Below, one piece after another: positions 22,105 through 33,300 of a stretch of DNA of 64,000 nt. How positions within the stretch are numbered: position 1 is the first letter of the stretch; the number at the start of each line of letters is the position of its first letter. Origin of the DNA: Blepharisma stoltei (Eukaryota > Ciliophora > Heterotrichea > Heterotrichida > Blepharismidae); the NCBI GenBank assembly GCA_914767885.1, contig CAJZBQ010000002.1, positions 62,001 through 126,000 of the forward strand. Reading direction: 5' to 3'. The notes beneath the pieces were generated by a model. That model saw nothing but the letters and a program-made list of their open reading frames with translations, made no database searches and had not been told where the DNA came from. The position numbers and the translations under genes were made by a program.

Positions 22105-23617
22105 CTATTTAAAGCCTCTTGATGGGATTGGTGCATTTCTAGCAGCTGGCTGAAGTTGCCGCTGCATAATGACTGGCACTTTTGATTCTTCTTGCGGCTC
22201 ATCCTGGGCTTGCTTTTGTCTTTGTTCACTGTTTGTCCCAGTTGATGGACCAGTTCCTCTTAGTGCACATCAATCAAACATAAAATCATATTGATAGTTT
22301 TCTCTAAAAAACAGATCTTTAAACAGTCTTTTCAAATATCACAAAATAATTTTTTTCAGCATTATTAAAATAGTCACTTTTCCTAATTTTTATATAAAAA
22401 AATGATAACTTTTATATTTCATTGACAGGCTTATAATACGTTTAAATAACTATAATCAGGCCTATCCTCAAATCTTAGCGCTTTACAATAGTTAATATAA
22501 ACCACAAACTCAGACGGAAAATTTTCACAAAGCGATTCGACTGAGGTGCTCATTTTCTTTTCCATGATATTCTGATATTTTTCCTTCTTATTATTTCCAG
22601 GTAGTCCTTGTCATGGCAAAGATCCTCTTAAAAAATACAAAAATACATACCCAAGGCCTTCCAAATCGTCCCTTCTTGACTGCTCAATCCCCAAGTGAGT
22701 ATTAATTGCTGCATACCTAGCAGTCCCAGTTAGATTTTTTCCTTCTCTATAAAAATAATAATTATGTTGGCATAAGTGGATAAACCACTAATCATTGCCC
22801 ATCTTGGCACCAAGGGGCGACCTTTTGAATTTCCGATCTGAACCACCTGGCAGAGAAACCTTCTGTAAGATGTTCCGATGGCCCCGATGAGAAGGATACA
22901 TGAGGTAGGCAAAATATGTCCAGCCCATCTAGCAGGGATAGGAAAACTTTCTGTGAGAAACAAAGCACTCTGATTTGGCAGGCTTCCATTGAGATGGTCT
23001 GCTTAACTCACAAAGAGCTTACTTTCGCCACCTATTGCGCCGGTTTACTGCTCCATTAGGAGGTGTCGCCTCGTATCCTATTTCTGTCACCTCACCATTT
23101 TATTTCTCCTTCTCTATAAGGGAATATGTACATTAGTTTTTGGGTCTCTATATCTTTTCGCCAGTCCGAAATCAATAGCAAATACTTGATTTGCCTTGCG
23201 GCCGAGCCCAATAAGGAAATTGTCAGGCTTCACGTCTCTATGTAAAAAGTTTTTAGAATGCATGTACTCGATCCTAGCTATCAATTGGTCAGCAAGCATC
23301 AAGACCGTTTTAATAGAAAAGCAGCGTGAGCAAAATTGAAGCAAATCTTCTAACGAAGGCCCGAGGAGATCCATAACTAAAACGTTATAGTCTCCTTCGA
23401 CCCCGTATCAGTGGATAACTGGGATTCCTGTTCCTCCTTGAAGAATTCGGTATATGCGTGACTCGTAGAGAAGTTGAGGGTGTTTTGACCTGACACTTTC
23501 GAGCTTTATGGCGACTTCTTCATTAGTTTGAGTGTTTGTGCCCAGGTAGATTTCTCCGAATGAGCCACTGCCGATTTTACGGCCGATTCGGTATTTGCCA
23601 CCAACTTTTAACTCCAT
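22105..23617 (-). CDS. Casein kinase 1
   Basis: Ser/Thr kinase of the CK1 family. It starts [23 protein letters not shown]; the catalytic loop is [10 protein letters not shown], the DFG motif is [11 protein letters not shown], and the CK1-specific [17 protein letters not shown] and [14 protein letters not shown] follow. The tail ends in a Gln/Pro-rich low-complexity stretch. TGA is Trp at VIHWYGV and MFDWCALR. Two IESs: 22339-22448 joins DYSY to LKRLF; 22752-23116 lies just before REGKNLTG. At the second, the only in-frame TA choice gives HIPLYREG, one residue longer than the usual HIPYRE. Product about 345 residues. Stop TAG. Confidence 0.93.
22339..22448. other. IES, 110 nt
   Basis: The flanks TATTT match; excision restores [13 protein letters not shown], a conserved CK1 segment. 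Confidence 0.88.
22752..23116 (-). mobile_element. IES, 365 nt, retroelement
   Basis: Target duplication CCTTCTCTATAA on both sides. The 5' end on the minus strand is GAGAAATAAAATGGTGAGG. Clean removal of one duplication copy would leave a stop, while TA-to-TA removal 2 nt away is in frame. Confidence 0.8.
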
Positions 23618-23663
23618 TTAAAATAAAATTAAATAAAAGAGAGGCCACTTGAAGTTCTGACTC

Positions 23664-23793
23664 CCCCAGCGGAATATAAATTTTACGAATTAAATTAATA
23701 TTGGTTACTATAAAATTTATATAAAATTTTTAAAAATAATAATTAGCCTTGATCCAAAGAAAATTTTTTTGCTCGCTTGCAGAGGAAGAGTGA
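23664..23793. mobile_element. Decayed BogoMITE remnant
   Basis: GACTCCCCCAGCGG at the left and GCTCGCTTGCAGAGGAAGAGTGAGG at the right, with shortened AT-rich middle. Intergenic. Confidence 0.5.
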
Positions 23794-23929
23794 GGAGATT
23801 TAAGATTGAAGAAACAGATATTTTGAAAAAATTTTATTTAATTATTTTTTATCCATTAAAAATTACTTTGTTGAATCAATATTCTACTTATTGTCTTGAA
23901 ATGGAAGATTGCTTATAGGTTTTAAAAAT

Positions 23930-24326
23930 AAAATGGCATTAGGTTGGAGAGATATTAGCCCTGCTAATTTTCTCTTCCTCATGGAATTTTATTTATGAGG
24001 TTTGGTTTTCTTTGAGGATTTTAGCACAGCAACAGCAGTTTAACTTTGGAGATAACAGAGAAGCTGCTCCTCAGTGCATTCAAGACTCAGAGTTTCATCA
24101 CTCAGCACATCCGAGAAGTTTGGCCCTTAGGGGAATACGCGCAGGAGCCGAGTTAGACAAGGGCGACGGCATCGCGCATGGTCAAAAGTGTGATCAGGAT
24201 GGCAGGGTTTATTTGGGATGGTCCGACCTTTTGGATCAGATATGCTAGTGACGCCATCATTTTAACTCTGTCTCTTTAGTGAAGCGTGGCGTTAGACACC
24301 TTAAGCACTTTAATTAATGTATGAAT
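23930..24326 (+). mobile_element. Family B retroelement, intergenic
   Basis: Diverged 19-bp target duplication (GCTTATAGGTTTTAAAAAT, GCTTATAAGTTTTGAAAAT). Start AAATGGCATTAGG, 5' fold-back to GGAATTTTATTTAT, 3' end AGACACCTTAAGCAC. Confidence 0.82.
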
Positions 24327-25138
24327 GCTTATAAGTTTTGAAAATATTTATTTAACAAATAATAACTTTACTAAAATAATAATGTTTAATGCAATAAATC
24401 TAATTACAAAGTTAAATTAAGCTAAAAATTAGACTGGCAATAAGCGAAATAGTTTCCTAGCATTTGCTTTGTCTTGGCTCCAAAAATCTAGTCTCCATAG
24501 ATCTTGGAGTTCAAATGAGGAAAATGAAAGGCTGCTATTTTGGATTTCCGATCTGAATCTCTGTCTCAAAGACTTCAAAAGTGACAGAAGCACTGCTTTC
24601 AGATTCATCGAGATTGGTCCTAGCTGCTCCATAGGGAGTGACCCTCAAGTCCTTCTTCAACGTAGCCTTTTTTTTCTAATTACAATGAGTATAAATATTC
24701 CTACTGGTAAATTAAATATGATAAACTATTAGGCAAGAGTGTTTTTATCCAATATAATTAGGCATATACAATGCATTTAAAAAATAATTTAACTTCAACT
24801 GAACTTTATAATATATTAATTTTATTATTATTTAGTTATTCTTCATAAAATTGGTTTTCTGTAATTATATCTCTACTTAAAAATTTTAATTCTAAATATA
24901 TCTGTCTTCTTTATCTATTTATGCTCCTAATAGCTGATATATTGCAGTCTTCCATTTTCACAATCACATGAATAGTAACTTAAATAGCCTTATTCATCAC
25001 CCAATTGCTGTAAAACCTAAATTTTATCAACCCTAAGGCCAAAATTAAATAGATATCGCCAATTTTTAGCTTTTTTATTAACCCGCTATAACTAAATGTT
25101 TTAATTTTCTTAATTCACCCTTCCAATAATTTTTAAAT
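24327..25138. other. Intergenic
   Basis: 24430-24680 is a GC-richer repeat-like patch sharing GATTTCCGATCTGAA with the CK1 IES element; the rest, just before centrin, is AT-rich and featureless to me. Confidence 0.45.
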
Positions 25139-25672
25139 ATGAGACGTGGTCAAAACCAAGAAATTTCTTCTCGTTCAGGAGCACCTAGAAGCAAGTCACC
25201 AGGCGGTAGGCGAGGAGCTGAACGCCGAGGTCTTACAGAAGATGAGATCGAAGAGATAAAGGAAGCCTTCAATTTATTCGATACTGATGGATCAGGGACA
25301 ATTGATCCCAAAGAGCTTAGGGCCGCAATGCAATCTCTTGGGTTTGAGACCAAAAATCCAACCATTTATTCAATGATTGCTGATTTGGACAAGCTAGGCA
25401 CTGCAATTGACTTTGATATGTTTCTAGATGCAATTACAGACAAGTTAGGGGATAAAGAAACCAGAGGAGGGATTTATAAGATTTTTGACTTGTTTGACGA
25501 TGACAAGACTGGATCAATCAACCTAAATAATCTGAGAAGAGTGGCTAAAGAGCTTGGAGAGACAATGACAGTCGACGAACTTAATGAAATGCTTGAAAGA
25601 GCAGCTTCTAATGGACATGAAATCACTAGAGAGGATTTCTATACAATCATGACCAAGAGAGCTTTCCCATAG
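25139..25672 (+). CDS. CETN: Centrin
   Basis: A 177-residue EF-hand protein of basal bodies and contractile fibres. The first EF-hand loop is [13 protein letters not shown], preceded by IKEAFNLF. The sequence continues with [12 protein letters not shown], a signature shared by centrins. The second hand is degenerate ([15 protein letters not shown]) and the third is [13 protein letters not shown]. The fourth also looks degenerate ([13 protein letters not shown]). The first ~25 residues are basic and Arg/Ser/Gly-rich. No intron or IES. The stop is TAG. In Blepharisma-like heterotrichs centrin-type proteins serve basal bodies and myonemes, which fits but is family knowledge. Confidence 0.95.
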   Translation: MRRGQNQEISSRSGAPRSKSPGGRRGAERRGLTEDEIEEIKEAFNLFDTDGSGTIDPKELRAAMQSLGFETKNPTIYSMIADLDKLGTAIDFDMFLDAITDKLGDKETRGGIYKIFDLFDDDKTGSINLNNLRRVAKELGETMTVDELNEMLERAASNGHEITREDFYTIMTKRAFP

Positions 25673-25912
25673 TTTAATTTATTCCCAATTAGCATATTCA
25701 AGCATTTTTTTTGAAAATTTTTTTTTTAATTTAATATGAAATAAATAGGTATAACTTAAGTATGGAAAAAAGTTTATAAAAATTCCAAGAAATTTGCATT
25801 AAGATAATAAAAGATAAATAAAGATCATTTGGAAGGATATGATTGAGATTTTTATCAGAAAATACCTGCTAGTATTGTATAAATATGAGTTTTGAGGTAA
25901 AGTCTTAATCAA
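25673..25912. other. Intergenic, AT-rich
   Basis: Nothing recognised between the centrin stop and the first tRNA. Confidence 0.5.
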
Positions 25913-25984
25913 GGGTGATTAGCTCACTGGTAGAGCAATTGACTGCAGATCAATAGGTAATTGGTTCGATTCCGATATCGCCCT
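25913..25984 (+). tRNA. tRNA-Cys (GCA), copy 1
   Basis: Acceptor GGGTGAT pairs with ATCGCCC; D arm GCTC/GAGC; anticodon arm ATTGA-CTGCAGA-TCAAT gives anticodon GCA; T arm ATTGG-TTCGATT-CCGAT. The discriminator is T, as expected for tRNA-Cys. A T run follows within two bases and can end Pol III transcription. No intron. Confidence 0.95.
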
Positions 25985-26105
25985 CTTTTTTGTGTGTTTT
26001 CTTCAATAATGCATCGCTGAAGTGATAATTTACTGTTAACATTTTTTCCAGATTTCATCAGATTAATAGGTATAAATTCCTGTTTCGAATTTATTACCTA
26101 ATCAA

Positions 26106-26177
26106 GGGTGATTAGCTCACTGGTAGAGCAATTGACTGCAGATCAATAGGTAATTGGTTCGATTCCGATATCGCCCT
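26106..26177 (+). tRNA. tRNA-Cys (GCA), copy 2
   Basis: Identical to copy 1 over all 72 nt, 193 bp downstream, same strand. The short leader TAATCAA and the T-rich terminator are also shared, so the duplicated unit is slightly larger than the tRNA. Confidence 0.95.
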
Positions 26178-27317
26178 CTTTTTATGATTTTTCTGCAAAT
26201 TGGTGAATTTATTATGAGCTTTATGCCAAAAATGCTACATCAGGATTTAATTAACTTTGAAAGCTCTTGATTATTTTTAAATTTTAAGTTTTAGATGCTC
26301 GCCTTTAGGGCTTATTTTTAGTTATTTTCATGAAATTTTTAAATTTGTATTATTAAGCTTATAATATCTTATTTTTACCTAAAGATTGTTATCTAGTTAT
26401 TTTTAATTTGCTTTTTTCATTCTATAAAGCAGTTCAATTATTTGCCTTCTTTAATTTTTTTCCCTGTGTGCAACTGCTATCATAACCATATTTAGCAGGC
26501 ACGTTTTGAGAGGTTTCGTTAAATTTTTGTGTTTGCTGTTTCTTATGAATCTTCATATATACTTTTCTTACTTCACCTCCATAAGCGAGAAAAAAAATCT
26601 GCTACTTATTAAATAGGCTAAAGCCATTTCATATTTGATGCCTTCTCGCACTAGTGACCACAGAGCCTGCTTGCCGGAGGAAACTCAGTTATCTATGTAT
26701 AATGAACGCTGCTTTTGGTGCAAGGAGTTGCTCAAGGGTTGGGTTAGCCTCTAAGTGAGAGGCCCAATACTATATCCGCTGATTAGTGGCCTGACTTGAG
26801 CAGCAGTTTTCAATCTTTTTTGCCAGCAGTGCAGGCCGAGAACAGGGTGTCTGACTGTATTTTTTTTTAAAAAAATTACCATTAAGATTATTAGAAAGAT
26901 TTATAAAAAAATTTGTTCGAGCATTTAGCATGAAATTCATATATTTACTTTCATAATTAATTCTGAAAAGCTTGATGCAACTGATATTAGTGCCACTGGC
27001 GCTGGAATTTTCCAAAATTTATGCTTTCTTAGGGAGGGGAGTTAGCATTATTAAGAAAATTTATTTAGCTTGATTTTTATTATATCATATTTTCAAAATT
27101 GTCAAATATTTTCTCTTCATTTATTCTAATCCAGCATTATAGGTATAAAGCATCCTTAGTTTCTATTTACTTTACTATCAAACTGCTGATTAACCAATAA
27201 AATGAATATACAATAGAAATAGCTAATGATTCCAAAACTAATTCATTTGTCTAATTTATAATTAATTAAAAATATTTCAGACTAAACAAATCAAAAAAAA
27301 TTATCAAAAATTTAATT
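26178..27317. other. Intergenic with a decayed family A retroelement
   Basis: About 26640-26850 matches the family A body (GAGTTGCTCAAGGG, GGGTTAGCCTC, CCGCTGATTAGTGG, CTTTTTTGCCAGCAG). A MITE-like ACCTCCATAAGCGAG lies at 26575. The rest is AT-rich. Confidence 0.6.
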
Positions 27318-28276
27318 TTAAACATAATTTTGTTTGATTTCTTTATAAAGCAAAATCGAAGGCAATCTATCATGCCAAATTTTGTTTTCAACAAGCATTT
27401 TAATCATTTCTCCTCTTGCTGAGTTAAAATAATGCTCTCTCACAAACTCTAAGACAGATTTCCTAATCACAGATTTCTTATTCATGTAAAATTTAGGATG
27501 ATACAGCAAGCATTTTATCGCATTCAGGCTCGGATTTTTGCATGCATTAAGTTCAGCAAAAGCCCAATATAAAGGTATTGAGTCTCCATTATTTTTTATA
27601 TTCGGATTAGCATTGAATTCCTCAATAAGAAATTTTGTAATATTTGTCCCATTTCTTGTATCAATCTTCGCTGCAATATGTAGAGGAGTCCCAAAATCTG
27701 AGTCATCAAGAATCTGTGTAAGAATTTCTTTATTTCCGGTCAATAGCCTTCTAATATTTTCATAATTCGGCTGATTGCTTTTTAGCTCAGTCAGCAGATC
27801 TTGATCTCTATTATTCTTTACTTGCTTACTTACTTACTTACTTACTTAATTATCTGGTATTTAAGGTGTCTAGTGCCGCAGCCCAAAAAGGGCCTATGGC
27901 AAAACTAGTGACGTAGGCGAGCCATCTTGGAACAGGTCAACCCTGGCCAAGCCTTCTATCAACTCCTGCTTCACCAGCCTTGCTGCACGTCTCACCCGGC
28001 GGGATGCCGTCGCCCTTGTCTCGACTCAGCTCCTGCGAGTGTTCCGCCTAATGGTCATCCTCCCGTGGGGATGTGCTGAAAGGTAAAAGCCCGAAATCTT
28101 GAGAGGACTGAGGAGCAGTTACTCTGGCTATCCTCAGAATTAAACCGCATTGCTGTCCAGAAGTTCTCGAGTGAAAACCTAACCCTATAAATAAAATTCC
28201 ATGAGGAGAGAGAAAATTAGCAAAGCTAATTTCTCTCGAACCGAATGCCATTTTATTTATTATCTATATTATTCAT
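27318..28276 (-). CDS. Ankyrin-repeat protein
   Basis: A short protein of about 166 residues with ankyrin-type helices: DDSDFGTPLHIAAKI and NGDSIPLYWAFAELNACKN. The ATG at 28276 is followed after two codons by a 458-nt IES (27811-28268). Excision gives MNNRDQDLLTELKSNQ and then an uninterrupted frame to TAA. The start codon is therefore separated from the body of the gene in the germline. Such repeats bind other proteins; the partner is unknown. The gene ends AT-rich and starts only 17 bp downstream of the RING gene's stop. Confidence 0.8.
27811..28268 (-). mobile_element. IES, 458 nt, family B retroelement
   Basis: Minus-strand element: start AAATAAAATGGCATTCGG, 5' fold-back, 3' end AGACACCTTAAATACC, then a TAAG tail. 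Flanking AATAATA(T/G)A repeats; TA-to-TA removal is in frame after MNN. Confidence 0.88.
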
Positions 28277-28292
28277 TTTATTATTACTTTCA

Positions 28293-30315
28293 TTAATTAT
28301 TATTCTGGGTTATGTTTGGCTCATTATCCGATTCTTCGTATACAGCTCTTGTGGTTGATAATACTTTTAGCACTTTACTAGGCTCGATTTCTATCTGTAG
28401 AACTTGGTTTATTTCGTTTCTGCACATATGGCAGATTCCTTGATTTTTCCAGAGCTTTAATGAACATTCATAGCACAGGCCACCATGGCCGCAGTCCATA
28501 AGGACTGCATTACATAAATTTTCACAGCACATGACGCAGGTTTTATTAGCAAAAGACATATCACTTGAGTGCCTAGGTATTAAGCCACTGTTTTCTTTAC
28601 CCAACGTAATTTTTTTTATATCTTTTACATTTGTACTTGCTGCTCGTTTGTGTCGGTTATTTTCTAAGTTTTGGAAACAAATATCAATTTTTTTAAATTT
28701 TTTTTTATTTTTTAAAAAAATATTTATATAAATTTTACTATACAAATATCAGAGTTTATGTTGTCAAATTTTGCACTGCGAGTTCTCACATGCTTTAACT
28801 TACTTAGCTCGATAGGGTGTTCAGCTGGCTGGAAATATGTGCTTGTTTTTCTAATTAAAACTCTAGGAGTTGTCTGCATTACATTAATAATTCTGTGTGA
28901 CAAGCTTTGGTTTCTTGCCATCCGAGCTTGGGATTCTGGCAGAGGTAGAGGTCTGCCATCTAAATTAGATGGGACTGCCCCAATGACCTCTATATTACTA
29001 GTAAAAAACGCTTTTCACCATATAGAAAGGATGTTTCTGCATAGAGAGGTAGATATGATGAAAACTAATAGGAAAAATAAAGGGAATAAGCTGATTTCGC
29101 TTATGCTCATAACTGGATCGTCATTTAGAATACTAATTAAGCACATAAAAAACATAGAAGTACTGCTAGTTGACCCTGCAGTCGTAAATAACAGTCATAG
29201 TGATGCTAATACTTCTTCTATTTTGGTTTCCCGGGACAGATAAGATAAAACAGCACCTAATAACAGCAAAAGGACTCCTAAACTTATTAGCCCCATAAAG
29301 CACAATGAGATTCAGATAGGCCACAATGTCTCGATTCAGCCCCAGTTTAAGTATCCGTCTAGCTTAAGACCAATTGTTAAGAGTGAAAAAAACCTGAACC
29401 ATCTTCCGACGAAAAAAAACTGTATAGATTATACCATTTTCGAGAATGATTGACATTCATGGACAGTCAAAGATTTAAAAAATATCTGTAAGACTAAAGA
29501 GACTCCTAATGGAATTGTTGTCGCAAAAAATGGAATTTCCTTCGTCTGATTTCAGATTATCAGTAAAATTTTAAAACATATAGAACTAAATGCTTCTAAA
29601 ATATCTTTTAAATAATCTTTTCGAATTGGTATTCTAACTCCTCCTGCTCGGCTAGTCAACAAAGTATTTTGCTCGGAGTTAATTTTTTATAAATTTTAAT
29701 GTAAAATTAAAAATATCTTGGCTTTCAACATTAGAAAGCAAAAATTTATAAGCTTTTTAAAATTCAGAGAATTAGTTAGAGATTTCATTGTATTAATTAC
29801 TATCTAAATATCAAAAAAATTTTTGCTCACTCACAGTGTTCTTTTTCCCAAAAAAGGATTTTTCCAATTATTTTCCTTGTCACAGAAAGGAGTAGTAAGT
29901 AAACTTATACAATTCAGTTCTTTTGAATAAAGTAATCTTAAATGATAGTGTTTTTATATCAAGGATCATCAAAGGAATCAGAGCTAATTCTATTGGCAAT
30001 TTTAAATTCTCATAAGTCGCAAGTATAATAAAAGAGAACATAAGTGCAATCGCAAGTTCAATTCATCGTTTTAATTCTTGCTTTATACATAAAAGTTGCT
30101 CTTCTGTATCTTCTTCTGCATATTCTGTTTGAAGCCTTTCTCCATTATCAATTCTTTCTGAAGTGTTAAATTCGTCCACCTCCGGGATTCTGGGAAAAAA
30201 GTTAATTATTATAAAAAATTTTGCAGCACGACGAAGTCATGCTTTTAGATTTTGGCACTTTAGTTTTGGCTTCGAACTATTTTATATTATTTATTCTGTG
30301 AAAACTATTCATCAT
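28293..30315 (-). CDS. Multi-pass membrane protein with C-terminal RING finger (E3 ligase)
   Basis: After removal of three IESs and one 15-nt intron the product is about 549 residues. The N-terminal two-thirds hold about eight to ten hydrophobic segments with the pattern of TMEM185-type proteins (LDGYLNWGWIETLWPIWISL, ISLGVLLLLLGAVLSYL, ISLFPLFFLLVFIIS). The C-terminus is a RING domain of C3HC4 type: CVMCCENLCNAVLMDCGHGG, then CYECSLKLWK and CHMCRNEI. It probably acts as a membrane-bound ubiquitin ligase. TGA is Trp at several sites (LKRWIEL, IWNQTKE, IWWKAFF). The start MMNS lies before a candidate 28-nt IES. Stop TAA. Confidence 0.85.
28684..28748. other. IES, 65 nt
   Basis: GATATTTGT is present at both edges. 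Excision joins NINSDI to CFQNLENN and removes in-frame stops between membrane and RING parts. Confidence 0.85.
29420..29434 (-). other. 15-nt intron
   Basis: Minus strand GTATAATCTATACAG; removal joins SFSKM to FFFVGRW and removes an in-frame TAA. Confidence 0.85.
29637..29901. mobile_element. IES, 265 nt, decayed BogoMITE
   Basis: CTAACTCCTCCTGCTCGGC at one end, TTGTCACAGAAAGGAGTAGTAAG at the other. The in-frame TA pair joins LYKF to RIPIRKDY; the right TA is the second one past the MITE's own. Confidence 0.8.
30280..30307. other. Candidate 28-nt IES
   Basis: Without it the frame meets a TAG. Removal between the TAs of two AATAGTT(T)C repeats joins MMNS to SKPKLKC. No ATG is available in the downstream frame otherwise. 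Confidence 0.6.
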
Positions 30316-30337
30316 ATTTATTTGATTTAATTTTTAT

Positions 30338-33300
30338 TTAAAACTCAAAATCCCAGTTGCTAGGGATGGTTTTTTTATACTCGTTTATTTCTGGGTCATC
30401 TATTTGATACATTTCTTGCTCACTTTCATCAGACGCATTATCTAAAAAGTCTTCAATATTTTCATTTTTATTATCTGCAAATTCATCGACTTCTTCTTCA
30501 ATATCCCCTATATCAGGGTTATAAGGGGCCACCATGGTTTCACTTATTAGCGCGTCTCAGTCAAAGCCAGAAAACCATTCATTCTTTTTCAAACTTTCAA
30601 TTGTGCCTGAACATCGGGTTTCCGGGAATTTTCCAAGGAGTTGCATGATAAATAATCTTGCAGTGTCAGTGAGTTGGATAATTTCATTAGGAAATGATAA
30701 GTTAAACTCTAGAATAGACTCATAAATATCATATGGGTCAATGAAATCTTCCCCAAAAGGAACTTTCCCAGTTAAGAACTCATAAATGCAGATGCCTAGG
30801 CTTCATAGGTCAGCATTTTTGTTGTAGCTTATACTTAATAAATAAAATGGAATATATGTGAAATATTGTTAGCGAAATTTCCTCTCCTGTCTCATTTTAT
30901 TATGAGTCAGATTTTACAGAGAATCGTTATCTAGCTATATTAGGTTTGGCAATTAGAGGGTATAGGGCCTCCTGATCTGATCTTTGACAAATGAAGACTT
31001 AAAGTTTAACTGTGATTATTAGGTAGAACATGCATAAGGGCTGTTCATGGGATAGAAGGAGTCGAGACACGCAGCCAGCTGGTGAAATAGGCGAAGAACC
31101 TCTGCATATATGATGTACCATTCAAGTGACAGAATAGCTCACATGTCACTATTTGTCCTAATCACCTACAGGAATGGCACTAAATACACTATAAATACAA
31201 ATAATTAAATAAGTAAGTAGCCTTTACCTACGATTACTTCAGGAGCTACATAGTGAGGGGATCCTATTAAAGTGTATACCTTTAATAGCTATATAATTTT
31301 TTTCTAGCTATTACGGTCAAATTAATAGTATATTTATTTTATTTTCCTATAAGTTCTCCCTGCACATACCTTTGAGGACCCAAAATCTACCAGTTTAACA
31401 TACCCATGAGTATCCACCATAATATTATCTGGGTTTAAATCTCTATAAATAATATCCCTCTCATGAATATACTGCAAAGCCAAAATCAAAGACGCTGCAT
31501 AAAACAAAGAGTCATTATTCGAAATTATTCCTACATGTCTCAATATTTGGCTTAACTCAAACCCATGGACATATTCAAGCAAAAAATAAAGCCTTCGGTC
31601 ATCTTTATAAGTCCTGACCAGATTTATGATCATTGAAAAATCCATCATATTTAGGATTTTTTTCTCTTCCTAAATAGAAGTTACGAGCACATGCATATAG
31701 AGAGCATACATATCAATTTTCCGCCTTGGGATGACTTTTAAAGCGTAGTGAATATCTTTTCTTGAGGTCCCTACAAGGTAAACTCTGGAAAATAGACCTT
31801 TTCCGATTTGTTTGAGGATTATCAAGTCTTTGAGTTCTGCCCTTTCGTCCTGCATTTTTACTCTTTTGATGAGCTGTTTCCTCATTTTGTCATTTAAAAT
31901 ATTAATAAAATCATGTTTTTCAATTAATCATAAAGATACTTTTCCTTCAGCGACGCAAGAAGCGCTTGATACTCTATCAAACAGCAGCGCCCTTTCCCCA
32001 AAATAGTCATGCTTTACCATAGTTCTGACAATTTTCCCATTTTTTATAATATTTACTTTTCCACGTTTGACTATATACAGATACTCCCCAGGATGCCCTT
32101 CATCCAGAATAATATCATTATCTTCATATTTTTCGATTTTTATAATAGAAAATAGATCTTTTATCACTTTGCTGTCAAGATGAATAAATAAATAAACTTT
32201 TCTTAAAACGTTCATAGCAGCATTTTCTCTGACAACTTCTTTGTATTTCCCTCCTATGCTATGCTTATTTATAGTGACCTTTTAACATAATAAAACTGGT
32301 TTTCTGCTAGTTTTTATTATTATAAAGTTAGCTTTTAACCATTATTTCATTATAAATGGCATAATTTCAAATTGATATTTGGTGAGCTCGCCAATTTTCA
32401 TATCACATCCAGCAACTATATCATCTTCATAGCGAGACTGGTCTTCATAAGATAAAGTAACATACTCGTCCCCTACACAGCTTCCTTTCTCAGCAAAAAC
32501 TTTATTTGACCTTGAAAAATGCAATCTTCCACTTATTATAATATATAAGGCACTTTGGCATTGGCTTTGATTTTGAATTACCACGTCTCCTATTTTATAA
32601 TTGACATGGACTAGATCTCTTAAAATATTTTCCTTTTGGTCTTTGCTGAGCAGGGCTAGTTTATTTGATTTATTAATTGCGTCCAGAATTGTGATTTTTT
32701 CTATAATAAGCATAAGCTGATTTCCTAAGGCTTTTTGCAAATCTTCTCTGCTTAAAGCGACACATTTCACTACCCCATCCATCGCAACACAGCTTGCCTG
32801 TCGTGGCACGTTATACAGCAGAGTCATTTCTCCAAAAAATTGGCCTGAGTAAAGTCTGGCGATTTCTTTATTGTTTTTTTGTACACTTACACAGCCCTCC
32901 TTGATGATATATAAATGCATCCCTTCATCACCTTCGGTGATGATCTTTTCTCCGGCTACATATTTACAGCTCACAAGAGACGCTGCTAATGAGTCTTTTT
33001 GTTGAGAACTCAGAGGCTGCAGCATGTTGACTTTTTCTAAAAATTCTCTGTTTTGTTCATAAATTTGTGTGTTTATGCTGTTTTTGGCTGATTTTTTAGG
33101 GATTTTTTTGTCTTAGAAAATTATTTCAGATTAGTGATTATTTATTCGGCATTAGAGCGATACAGTGTAACTCTTCAATAACTTTTCGAAAAGTATTCCT
33201 TTCTATTCCCCACATAGTAGCTTTTTCAAGCGTTTTTACTGTTGCTGACCGTGGGCTTTCATGCAAAAGAGCAAGCTCTCCAAAGCCTTCTCCGGGATGG

